From Leptospira selangorensis (GTDB lineage Bacteria; Spirochaetota; Leptospiria; Leptospirales; Leptospiraceae), in the NCBI RefSeq assembly GCF_004769405.1, contig NZ_RQES01000019.1, forward strand, positions 1 through 64,000: a stretch of 64,000 nucleotides of DNA, given 5' to 3'. The position numbers and the translations under genes are program-made. This document shows positions 1 to 9,107 of this stretch, in pieces (the first letter of the stretch is position 1; every line of letters starts with the position of its first letter). The notes beneath the pieces were generated by a model. That model did no database searches. It had not been told where the DNA came from and saw nothing but the letters and a program-made list of their open reading frames with translations.

Positions 1-1
1 G

Positions 2-898
2 TTTGTAACTGCGGATTCGATTATTGATGGTGCAGATGATACCCAAGGCTGGAACCGGTTTTCTTATGTAAAGGGCAATCCGATCAATACGAAAGATCCA
101 ACTGGACATGAAGGAAGTAAGTCTGAATACAAATCTTTAGAGTCAGCGCCTATAAATGTTATTGGAAGCAGGAATCCTTCCCCATCCAACAGTGATAGAG
201 CTTGGGCTTTTGGAAAAGGATTGCTTACCGGCGCAGTTATTGGAGGAGTTTTAGGATTTGTCGGGGGGGTTGCTTTAGGTGGATTGAGTGTAGTCGCAAG
301 CCCCGCTATTGCCCTTGCAGTTGGTATCGGCCTTCTTGGGTTTGGAATTTATGCAATCGGATCAGAGATTCATACTCTTTTGAAAGGTGAAGAGAATGGG
401 CGGAAAATAGGGGAATTAGAAACCTATGAACGTTCCGGAAATCTAATAGGCAGTACTTTGAGTGGAGGTATTGGGGCTAAATTCGGCTTTAAATGGGGGG
501 CGAGCAAAGTTGCAAAACTTAGGATGGGAACTCCAGAAACGAGTCCGGGTAATTCTCCTGCAACTGGAGAGGCTGGAGGCAGTGGAGCATCGGGTGCCAA
601 TTCTAGATTTTCACAGATACCAAAATCATCAGAATTAAGAAGTTGGGCAAAAGAGCAAGGATACGAAAAGTTAAGTCATGAAAATGGAATTGAGACATGG
701 GGTGTAAAAGGTAAAAACGGTGAAAAAGGAGATTGGATGTTAAAATTGAAGGAACCATCAAAATATGAAGATATTCATCCCGATAGTAAGAAGTATAGAT
801 TTTCTGCAAGGTCGGAATCAGGAAGTTACTTGGATCCAACAACAGGGAAAACTGGAACTAAGGCAGAGTATGGCCATATGCCACTTGATCCCGACTAA
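2..898 (+). CDS. RHS-repeat protein, C-terminal fragment with variable toxin tip (5' end outside window)
   Basis: The reading frame is open from the left edge, so only the last 298 residues are present. The first ~37 residues carry the RHS-repeat-associated core signature (GWNRFSYVKGNPIN, then DPTGH), which marks the end of the conserved shell of RHS/YD-repeat polymorphic toxins. It is followed by a glycine- and alanine-rich hydrophobic stretch (about residues 70-125), then a Ser/Gly-rich linker, then a polar tip of about 95 residues ending YGHMPLDPD. In RHS proteins this tip is the variable, usually toxic, domain released inside a competitor cell. I do not recognise the tip family; conserved-looking polar residues (R, S, H) near its end could be catalytic. 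A small gene 5 bp downstream is a plausible immunity gene. RHS identity is solid; the toxin role is inferred from position. Confidence 0.85.
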   Translation, partial: FVTADSIIDGADDTQGWNRFSYVKGNPINTKDPTGHEGSKSEYKSLESAPINVIGSRNPSPSNSDRAWAFGKGLLTGAVIGGVLGFVGGVALGGLSVVASPAIALAVGIGLLGFGIYAIGSEIHTLLKGEENGRKIGELETYERSGNLIGSTLSGGIGAKFGFKWGASKVAKLRMGTPETSPGNSPATGEAGGSGASGANSRFSQIPKSSELRSWAKEQGYEKLSHENGIETWGVKGKNGEKGDWMLKLKEPSKYEDIHPDSKKYRFSARSESGSYLDPTTGKTGTKAEYGHMPLDPD

Positions 899-903
899 GT
901 ATT

Positions 904-1284
904 ATGCATAAAGATAACCTTCAGGAATACCTTTTTATTGATTGCATATTGGTGGACTTTTCTTTGAGTCCGACAGCTACAGACTTAATAGTAATTACGG
1001 AGGCCTATTACTCGGAGGTTTTAAATAGCATTCGAAAAAAAGGCTTATTGAAAGTCACTTTTGGGCAGTTGATAGAGTTAAATATTCGAAAAACAAGTGA
1101 ATTTGATCATGACCTTTCGCTACCTTATGATCGGAAAGGCGATCACGTTAAGGCTAATGAAATATATGTGATGGATATTTCTACTTCTGATGGAATATTG
1201 TCTGGGAAATTAGATTCAGATATGTTGCATGTGGAAGTAAAATTTAGAGGTTTACAGATCGAGGAGTTAGGTGAAAATTCTTGA
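904..1284 (+). CDS. Hypothetical protein, probable immunity protein for the RHS tip
   Basis: This 126-residue soluble, acidic protein has no signal peptide or membrane segment. It starts 5 bp after the RHS stop codon and has no clear Shine-Dalgarno sequence, which suggests translational coupling to the RHS gene. I do not recognise the family. The position directly after an RHS variable tip, the size and the acidic character are what immunity proteins usually show, so an immunity function that neutralises the upstream tip is the best inference. No residues in the sequence prove it. Confidence 0.6.
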   Translation: MHKDNLQEYLFIDCILVDFSLSPTATDLIVITEAYYSEVLNSIRKKGLLKVTFGQLIELNIRKTSEFDHDLSLPYDRKGDHVKANEIYVMDISTSDGILSGKLDSDMLHVEVKFRGLQIEELGENS

Positions 1285-1865
1285 AATCCTCCCGTAATCG
1301 TCTCCTTTATGTTTAATATGATTTATGTGACGGACACGAGAGGTTACTATAATGATTTAACTTCCTTTAAGTTTAATTTGTCGTTGGTTTCGTTTTATTC
1401 GTATGCTAGGTATTGGCATACATCATTGATGGAGATATGTAGTTAATGCTAAATGGCAGAGAGTAAATCTACTCTGCAAATTTGTGATAAGATAATTGCT
1501 ATACGACCTACTGATCTTATCCTCTTGCGTGTGTATGTAAGAAGATTGTAATTAGTATGGTAATCTCTTTCGCGACTGTTTTTTTTGAGCTCAAAGAAAT
1601 TCTTATTTAGTTCAACATAACTTACTCTCGAACTCGAACCTTTCTTTTTCTATCGAAGCTTAACCGAATTCTTTTGTCTAGAAGTTAAAGCCAACATAGC
1701 TATAATCAAATGTAGAAAGATTTTCCATTTCTCTCCTTTTCTTTAAAACCGCTTGCCTGTATATAGTCAAACCTTCGTGAGTAATATAGGCTAAGCTTTA
1801 GAATTTCCAAAGTAGTTCGAATTTCATTTGGAAAGTATTCTCTAATATTATCACCTTAAATAAAA
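1285..1865. other. Gene-free AT-rich region
   Basis: About 580 bp between the immunity-like gene and the end of the glycerate kinase gene. No open frame with coding character is seen on either strand. An imperfect hairpin (arms GCAGAG and CTCTGC, 1456-1477) lies 170 bp past the immunity-like gene but is not followed by a T run. RHS loci often carry decayed or displaced tips downstream; I could not recognise any remnant here. Confidence 0.5.
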
Positions 1866-2993
1866 TTACTTCACCCCAGCAAGCGCTCTCGTAACAGCCC
1901 GAGACAGCTCATCCGCCGCTACTTTACGTGACGGCACACTACCGTTGTTTGAAACCGCTATTGTCTTAGGATAATTGGCTGCTTCCAATCTATCGCGATC
2001 GGCTACGGCTCCGCTGATTACCAAACAGTCAGCACCAACCTTACGACAAAGATGAACCACTGCATCTACAAGTTTGCCTGCCAGAGTACCTGCATCAGTT
2101 CTGCCTTCTCCGGTTAAGACTAAATCGCCTGGACGGATTGTATCAACTAATCTGGATTCTTCTAGAAAAAAATGAGAACCTGAGCCGAGCGTTACTTGCT
2201 TTCTTGCCATTCCAAGAAATGGGAGTGCAATTCCTCCTCCTGCACCGACACCGTCCGGCCAATTTGTGTCGCTTTGTTTAGCGAACTCTGCCCACAAGCG
2301 GGAGAGTTGACCAAGCCCATCTTCTAATAAGGCCACATCATTTGGCGTCGCTCCTTTTTGAGGGCCAAACAATTTTGGAGCGCCTGTTGGACCAAGTAGA
2401 GGATTGGTTACATCAGAAAACATTTTGATATTGGCTTGTATCGAGGTAAATGTGTCAGGAGGTACGAGCCTTCTCACATTAGATAAATTTCGCAGAGAAT
2501 TCACCGAGTTACCTTTTCCGTCTAATAACTGAAATCCGAATTCTTGTAAGATTCCTAGTCCTCCATCGCATACTGCCGTACCTCCGAGGAACAAAAACAA
2601 ATTCCTTTTTTGCTGAGTGAGCATATGCAGAACCCAGCGACCAAGACCGCTGCTCCTGCGATCGAGAATAGGAAGTCGGCGATTATCTCTGAAGTTTAAG
2701 GAAAGTAGTCGTGCCGATTCAAAGTAAGCATCGGTCTCGTTGACAAGGTAACAAATGGAACGGTTGAACCCACTCGCGTTAGGGAGAATATCTGCGCGAA
2801 GATTTAACTTTGGCCGCAGTGAGTGTAGAGCGACAAGACTTCCTTCGCCCCCGTCAGCCAGAGGGAGTTTGAGCACCTGGATTGAATCACCCAAAGCAGA
2901 GCGAACACCGGAATACATTGCACTTGCAGCGCGTGTTGCACTAAGTGTCCCTTTGAATTTATCGGGTGCGATGATTACACGTTTGTAGCGCAT
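1866..2993 (-). CDS. Glycerate kinase (GlxK/GarK type)
   Basis: A 375-residue cytosolic enzyme that phosphorylates D-glycerate with ATP, feeding glycerate into lower glycolysis. Family signatures are all visible: APDKFKGTLSA at the N-terminus, LADGGEG near residue 48, FLGGTAVCDGGLGILQEFG in the middle, and TGEGRTDAGTLAGK in the C-terminal third. The length matches the type I glycerate kinase family. The gene stands alone, with a gene-free stretch downstream and the sulfur operon ending upstream. No strong ribosome binding site precedes the ATG, but the N-terminal motif begins only a few residues in, so the start is probably right. Confidence 0.92.
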   Translation of the reverse strand: MRYKRVIIAPDKFKGTLSATRAASAMYSGVRSALGDSIQVLKLPLADGGEGSLVALHSLRPKLNLRADILPNASGFNRSICYLVNETDAYFESARLLSLNFRDNRRLPILDRRSSGLGRWVLHMLTQQKRNLFLFLGGTAVCDGGLGILQEFGFQLLDGKGNSVNSLRNLSNVRRLVPPDTFTSIQANIKMFSDVTNPLLGPTGAPKLFGPQKGATPNDVALLEDGLGQLSRLWAEFAKQSDTNWPDGVGAGGGIALPFLGMARKQVTLGSGSHFFLEESRLVDTIRPGDLVLTGEGRTDAGTLAGKLVDAVVHLCRKVGADCLVISGAVADRDRLEAANYPKTIAVSNNGSVPSRKVAADELSRAVTRALAGVK

Positions 2994-3185
2994 TCACATG
3001 CCCGCTTCTTCCAAACCATTTTCTGTATACTTCATGACGATCATTTTTGGAATTGAAAACGGATTCGGACAAGCAGATTTTAGAATATAGTTGATTTAAT
3101 GTATTATGTAATTTTCATATAAACTCGAATTTAAAATAAGGATTACGAAAAGAGAAAAAATTCAGAGGAATAACTCGGTCATGGA

Positions 3186-3998
3186 TCATAGCTTCAACCC
3201 CTGATCCCACAAGATCAGGGAAGCGATGACTAATGCAAAATAACCGAAACCAATTTTCAGAGATCTTTCACTTATTTTGTGCGAAAGCTTTTGTCCTAAA
3301 TACATTCCTGCAATTCCCAGGCCACAAATTATTAGAAGTAATGGGCAATTTTCAGTTTGCACCGATCTGAAACTGATTCCGAATCCGAAAAGAGAATTTG
3401 CTGAAATAATAATTAGTGATGTTCCTACTGCCTTCCTGATGGGAAACTTGAGCAAAATTACAAGAGCAGGAATGATTAGAAATCCTCCTCCTGCTCCTAC
3501 AAATCCGGTAATCATTCCTACCATCAATCCTTTGATACCAATCGATAAGAAGTTCGTTTGTATCGTATTCAATTTAGTCGTTTCTGTTTCTGCAGGAATA
3601 GAGCTGCTGGAGCGAATCATAGTCCAAGAACTAAAAACCATTATGATCGAGAAAATGATCATTATAAACAAAGGTTTTGTTAATGTGATCCCAAAATTGG
3701 AAATTAAGATGTTTGGAATGGAAGGAAGAAGTAAGTTTCTCGCAATATAAATACCTATAAAGCTTGGTGCCGCGAAATACATTCCAATTTTTAGATTCGT
3801 ATCTCCTTTTTTTATCTGAAAGATTGATCCGGTTAAGGCTGCTATGCCGACCACGAAGAGTGAGTTTGTTGTCGCAAAAATTGCATCTTGTCCGAAAAAA
3901 TAAAAAAGTATGGGAACTGTGAGAATTGAACCTCCTGCACCAATCAGGCCGAGCATAGTTCCCATAATAAAGGAAGATATATATCCTAGGATAAGCAT
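3186..3998 (-). CDS. TauE/SafE family membrane permease (sulfite/organosulfonate exporter-like)
   Basis: A 270-residue polytopic membrane protein with about eight hydrophobic segments arranged as two halves. The glycine-rich motifs IGAGGSILTVPIL near the N-terminus and VGAGGGFLIIPALVILL in the second half are the TauE/SafE signatures. These transporters move sulfite or related sulfur anions. It is the last gene of a four-gene minus-strand run, 4 bp after a YedE-like gene, in the same order as bacterial sulfide-detoxification operons, so export of sulfite made by the persulfide dioxygenase-like enzyme is likely. The last codons form an 8-bp inverted repeat (3199-3220). Confidence 0.88.
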   Translation of the reverse strand: MLILGYISSFIMGTMLGLIGAGGSILTVPILFYFFGQDAIFATTNSLFVVGIAALTGSIFQIKKGDTNLKIGMYFAAPSFIGIYIARNLLLPSIPNILISNFGITLTKPLFIMIIFSIIMVFSSWTMIRSSSSIPAETETTKLNTIQTNFLSIGIKGLMVGMITGFVGAGGGFLIIPALVILLKFPIRKAVGTSLIIISANSLFGFGISFRSVQTENCPLLLIICGLGIAGMYLGQKLSHKISERSLKIGFGYFALVIASLILWDQGLKL

Positions 3999-4002
3999 TA
4001 GC

Positions 4003-4440
4003 TTATTCTAATTTGCTTTTCAAATTCGTTTTCTTATCTAGGAGCCAAAATAATAACATTCCTGAAATTATACTTACAAAAACGATAATTGGCCTTGTTT
4101 CAAAGCTTGCAAGAGTGGTGACTGAAACGGTAGGGCAATAACCGCCCAATCCCCAGCCGATTCCAAAAATCAAACTCCCGATAATCAATGCAGGGGTGAT
4201 CTCTTGGCGAGTTGGAATAAACCAATCCTTGGAGAACATTGGAGTTTTTCTTTTTCGTATCAATTTGTAAGTGATAAAATGAACTCCTACTGCTCCAGCC
4301 ATCGTGAATAGTAGGGTAGGGTTCCATTTTCCGAATATATCTAGAAATCCTATTATGTTTGCAGGTTGTAAAATTCCGGACATGCCGAGACCGATCGCGA
4401 ATAATAAACCTACAATCAAGGCTCCTATATTATATTTCAT
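4003..4440 (-). CDS. YeeE/YedE family protein, second half (thiosulfate/sulfur transport)
   Basis: 145 residues with about four membrane segments. It carries the YeeE/YedE pattern GIGWGLGGYCPT with the conserved cysteine near residue 105, and an N-terminal GLGMSGILQPANIIGFLD motif. Its start codon overlaps the stop of the preceding gene (ATGA), so the two are translationally coupled. The two short proteins together correspond to one full-length YedE-type transporter, which elsewhere carries thiosulfate or reduced sulfur. The split is common in such operons and is not evidence of a frameshift. Confidence 0.87.
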   Translation of the reverse strand: MKYNIGALIVGLLFAIGLGMSGILQPANIIGFLDIFGKWNPTLLFTMAGAVGVHFITYKLIRKRKTPMFSKDWFIPTRQEITPALIIGSLIFGIGWGLGGYCPTVSVTTLASFETRPIIVFVSIISGMLLFWLLDKKTNLKSKLE

Positions 4441-4862
4441 ATAATTAGCCCTGTTTTTCTGAGTAATACTACTGCTGCCATTCCCGCAGCCATGAATACG
4501 ATTGTTGCTACTATGGATCTAGGAGAAACTCTACTTACTCCACAAACTCCATGTCCGCTTGTACAACCTCCTCCTAACATTGCGCCGAATCCTACGAGTA
4601 CTCCTGCAACAGAACCGATCCATGCTGTTGTTTGTAGTTCCGCTGCTAAAAGTTCAGGCGCTGTGATTTTTAAAGAAAGACCTCCGATAAGTAATCCTAC
4701 TATAAAATACCATCTCCATTCTATATCACCTTTGATCGGTACCAATACTCCATATACAATGCTGCTGACTCCGGTTACTCTTCCGTTCCATAAAAGCATT
4801 AAAGAAACGGCGATACCAATCACCACTCCACCTATAAGGCCCATTATCCATTCTGTTGCCAT
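4437..4862 (-). CDS. YeeE/YedE family protein, first half (sulfur transport)
   Basis: 141 residues, about four membrane segments. The motif GFGAMLGGGCTSGHGVCGVSR (around residues 92-112), with two cysteines, is the YeeE/YedE sulfur-handling signature. It lies 2 bp after the MBL-rhodanese gene and overlaps the next half by 4 bp. It is expected to pair with the downstream half to form a channel for thiosulfate or a related sulfur species. Confidence 0.88.
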   Translation of the reverse strand: MATEWIMGLIGGVVIGIAVSLMLLWNGRVTGVSSIVYGVLVPIKGDIEWRWYFIVGLLIGGLSLKITAPELLAAELQTTAWIGSVAGVLVGFGAMLGGGCTSGHGVCGVSRVSPRSIVATIVFMAAGMAAVVLLRKTGLII

Positions 4863-4864
4863 TC

Positions 4865-5908
4865 TTATTCCCCTCTGGGCAGGTACTTCTCATTCCAATT
4901 CACCATCCCTCCTGCCATATTGGATGTGAATTTATAACCTAAACGAATACTTTCTTCCGTTGCTTGTTTGGAACGTTTTCCGCTTCGACATACGAAGATG
5001 ATCTCTTCAAAACGATCGCCTGCTTCTAAATATTTAGTTAAATCAGGTCCGAGAGTTACAAGTTGAGAAGTCCGAATATGTCCTAACTCCCCGTGAAATT
5101 CATCCGGAGAACGTACATCTATAATTTTTATATTTCCAATTTTTTTAAATACGTCTTCATTCAGTACAGTAGGAATTCCTGATATACTTTGAGGATTCAT
5201 CGTTCTTACGATTTCCAAACTTCCACATCCGGTATTTGCAGGAAGTGCCAAGTGCATTTTTTTAGGAGTTGTAAATTGTAATTCTTCCATGATCTTCTGG
5301 AATTCTTCTTTTGAACGGTTCCCTCCTATCCTCGGGTTTAATCTTTTTTCCAATCCGATTGTAGTGCTTGTTAAACCTTTATAATCATGTGCCGGATAAA
5401 CTTTGGTTTCATCAGGCAGGGAGAATAGTTTTTGAATGATGCTATCGTATAGTTTGGAGGCGGATCCTTCTTGGAAGTCCGTTCTACCGGTGCCTCGGAT
5501 CAGAAGTGAATCTCCTGTAAATACCATTCCTTCGAATAGGAAACTCATACACGCATTGGTATGTCCTGGAGTCGCGATCGCTTTTATATTTTTGTTCCCA
5601 AGCGGAAGAATACGTCCGTCTTCGAGCAGAATATCTACACAATCGATTTCCGTTAATGCACTTACAGCTGTTTGGGCCATAGTGTTTTTACGGATTTCGG
5701 AGGCTCCAGTAATATGATCTGCATGTATATGGGTTTCTAAAATATACATTAAATAAAGACCCAACTCTCTGATCAGTTTTAGATCTCTATCTACAGTTTC
5801 CCAAACTGGATCTATGATTGCCGCTTCCTTGGTTTCCATATCCGCAATCAAGTAAGTGTAAGTAGAAGATTGGGATTCGAATAGCTGGTAAAAAAGAATA
5901 TCTTTCAT
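4865..5908 (-). CDS. MBL-fold persulfide dioxygenase-like hydrolase fused to rhodanese
   Basis: A 347-residue cytosolic enzyme. Residues 1-~235 form a metallo-beta-lactamase domain with THIHADH (residues ~59-65), a GHT motif near 115 and DSLLIRGTGRTDFQ, as in ETHE1/Blh persulfide dioxygenases, which oxidise glutathione persulfide to sulfite. The last ~100 residues are a rhodanese domain with active-site loop CRSGKRS. It is the first gene of the operon with two YedE halves and TauE, which matches the BigR-type H2S detoxification operon. No ArsR-type BigR gene is adjacent here. No clear Shine-Dalgarno precedes the ATG; the upstream DNA is AT-rich. Confidence 0.9.
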   Translation of the reverse strand: MKDILFYQLFESQSSTYTYLIADMETKEAAIIDPVWETVDRDLKLIRELGLYLMYILETHIHADHITGASEIRKNTMAQTAVSALTEIDCVDILLEDGRILPLGNKNIKAIATPGHTNACMSFLFEGMVFTGDSLLIRGTGRTDFQEGSASKLYDSIIQKLFSLPDETKVYPAHDYKGLTSTTIGLEKRLNPRIGGNRSKEEFQKIMEELQFTTPKKMHLALPANTGCGSLEIVRTMNPQSISGIPTVLNEDVFKKIGNIKIIDVRSPDEFHGELGHIRTSQLVTLGPDLTKYLEAGDRFEEIIFVCRSGKRSKQATEESIRLGYKFTSNMAGGMVNWNEKYLPRGE

Positions 5909-6098
5909 TTTTTTAAATTTTATCCTTTGTAACGTGCATATACATCAATATACGACACTTCTATTTTCGAACCTTGTATAATCCTGCAGACGATTGGAAA
6001 AAAATTATAGAGGCTATTCGATTTTTTGGAAGTTTTGCAGAATTATACAAACACCGGGCCTTTCTACATCAGTCGATTAAGGAAAAGGGAGTTAAGAC

Positions 6099-7253
<1,155 letters not shown>

Positions 7254-7287
7254 GAAGACTTAATATTTTTATTATACAATTAAATTA

Positions 7288-8145
7288 TTAAGCTTCTGCA
7301 TAACTTGCAGGTACTTCTATAAATGATTTCAGATGCCTTGTGCTTCTAAATATTTCAGAAGGAGGTAATCCGAACGTGGAGCGAAAGGTTCTGGTAAAAT
7401 GAGCGGAGTCGAAAAATCCTGCGCGATGGGCCGAATCCGTATGGCTCATCCCATGCAAAAGAGAATACACGGTTAACTTAAGTCTGAACCAAGTGCGAAA
7501 AGAATGGAATGGAATACCGATCTCTTTCTTAAATTGATGTTCCAGATTAGAAACGGACATACCTGCAAATTCCGCCAGATCTTTTGCTGAATGATCTTCA
7601 TGAGGCATTGTGGTGATCAATTCCACTATTTTTTGGATACGAGGATCGATCGTTCTAACGTTGTTTTCCACGATCGGCGGGATTTGATTTAATAATTCTA
7701 ATATAACCTCTTCCGAGCCTGGATCAGTAGATAGGACTTGATTGATCTTAGAGAATAATTGTTCTTCTTCCCTTAAAGAAATAAATATACCGTCTGTTTC
7801 ACTTTCTAAATTGGATGCTCTTAAAGATTCATAATTCGGACTGCTTAAATCCATAAAAAGTAATACGCAGAACTTTCCCGAAAATCTAATAGAATGATCT
7901 ACCATAGGAGGAATGAGTGCAGAACGGAAACTAATCCAATCGGAATTATTTAAGGAAACTTGGAATTCTCCATCTAAACTAATACAAACTGTTGCTGCCG
8001 CTCTTCGACGTAAGGTTAGGTCGGGAAGATGGCCTGCAAACAGACAACGACTTCCCCAAATACAAATCCTTTCCTGTCGATCAAGTGGGTGAGAATTAAT
8101 TTCCATAAGTTGCAGAATTATACAAGGAGCTTTCATCATCTGCAA
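7288..8145 (-). CDS. AraC family transcriptional regulator
   Basis: 285 residues. The N-terminal ~160 residues look like a small-molecule sensing domain of cupin type; the C-terminal ~100 form the double helix-turn-helix of AraC (AKDLAEFAGMSVSNLEHQFKKE, then the second helix region ending FDSAHFTRTFRSTFGLPPSEIF). It ends convergently with the cyclase gene and starts 93 bp from the divergent methyltransferase gene, which is a plausible target. Confidence 0.88.
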   Translation of the reverse strand: MQMMKAPCIILQLMEINSHPLDRQERICIWGSRCLFAGHLPDLTLRRRAAATVCISLDGEFQVSLNNSDWISFRSALIPPMVDHSIRFSGKFCVLLFMDLSSPNYESLRASNLESETDGIFISLREEEQLFSKINQVLSTDPGSEEVILELLNQIPPIVENNVRTIDPRIQKIVELITTMPHEDHSAKDLAEFAGMSVSNLEHQFKKEIGIPFHSFRTWFRLKLTVYSLLHGMSHTDSAHRAGFFDSAHFTRTFRSTFGLPPSEIFRSTRHLKSFIEVPASYAEA

Positions 8146-8238
8146 ATATAATCATCCTGTCACTGAGAATTTATTCTGCCTGATATCGGGTGGAAGGTTG
8201 GAAAGAACATACTACTTTATAATAGGATTTACACTTAT

Positions 8239-9084
8239 ATGATAAAACAGGCCTTGGAATCCAAAACAGAAAATCCAAACAAGATATTATGGGAGAAGGG
8301 TGATTTTACGGAGATTGCCTTATTGATGCGCAGATCAGGAGAAGAGCTGGTAACGAATTTAGGAATTACATCTTCGCAAAGGATTTTAGATTTAGGAAGC
8401 GGAGATGGAACTACAGCTATCCCGCTAGCAAGAACCGGAGCAGAAGTGCTTGGGATAGATATTGCAAAAAATCTAGTAGAAGCAGGCAATAGAAGGGCAA
8501 AAGAAGAAGGGCTTTCTAATTTAAAATTCCAAGAAGGAGATGCATGTAATTTACAAGAAGTCCCGGATCATTCTTTTAATCTAACTCTTTCAATGTTTGG
8601 TGCGATGTTTGCCCCGAAACCGTTCGATGTTGCAAGTGAAATGGTAAGAGTCACAAAACCCGGCGGTCGTATTGTGATGGGGAACTGGATCCCGAATGAT
8701 CCTAGTTCGTTTGTTTCTCAGTTATTAAAGATAAGTTCTTCTTTCTCACCTCCGCCCCCGGAAGGTTTTGTAAATCCTATGACTTGGGGAATGAAAGCGT
8801 ATATTATGGATTATTTTGCTAAGGCAGGAGTGAAGGCGGAAAAGATCTCCTTACTGAAAGATACATATAGTTTTATTTCTCCCGATAAAACTCCTGAAGA
8901 TCTGATAGAATCATTAAGAAAATATTATGGTCCTACGATGAACGCTTTTGAATCTGCTGAAAAAAATGGGAAGGTTGATAAGTTACGTGAACAACTGATC
9001 GAACTCGCAAATTCAGAGAATCGAAGTACCGGTACTGGGATCTCAATTCCTGCCACTTTTTTGAGAGTGATTGTGGAAGTATAA
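8239..9084 (+). CDS. Class I SAM-dependent methyltransferase
   Basis: 281 residues, cytosolic. The SAM-binding motif I is ILDLGSGDGTTAIPLA (about residues 49-64), followed by the acidic end of strand 2 (GIDIAKN) and a motif near DACNLQEVPDHSFNLTLSMFG. This resembles the UbiE/Methyltransf_11 group acting on small molecules or lipids; the substrate cannot be read from the sequence. It is divergent from the AraC regulator and convergent with mgtA. Only a weak AGGA element lies upstream of the ATG. Confidence 0.85.
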   Translation: MIKQALESKTENPNKILWEKGDFTEIALLMRRSGEELVTNLGITSSQRILDLGSGDGTTAIPLARTGAEVLGIDIAKNLVEAGNRRAKEEGLSNLKFQEGDACNLQEVPDHSFNLTLSMFGAMFAPKPFDVASEMVRVTKPGGRIVMGNWIPNDPSSFVSQLLKISSSFSPPPPEGFVNPMTWGMKAYIMDYFAKAGVKAEKISLLKDTYSFISPDKTPEDLIESLRKYYGPTMNAFESAEKNGKVDKLREQLIELANSENRSTGTGISIPATFLRVIVEV

Positions 9085-9107
9085 CGAGAAGACTTACATC
9101 GGCTCTT

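Noticed and set aside
3199..3220. 8-bp inverted repeat at the end of the TauE gene as a terminator
   Set aside because: It lies inside the coding region and is not followed by a T run on the minus strand.
3277..3750. Plus-strand open frame of 157 codons
   Set aside because: It is antisense to the TauE/SafE gene, whose motifs and membrane pattern are clear; the plus-strand protein has no recognisable features.
4003..4862. A frameshifted single YedE gene
   Set aside because: The two halves are joined by a normal ATGA overlap, each has its own start, and split YedE pairs are usual in sulfide operons.
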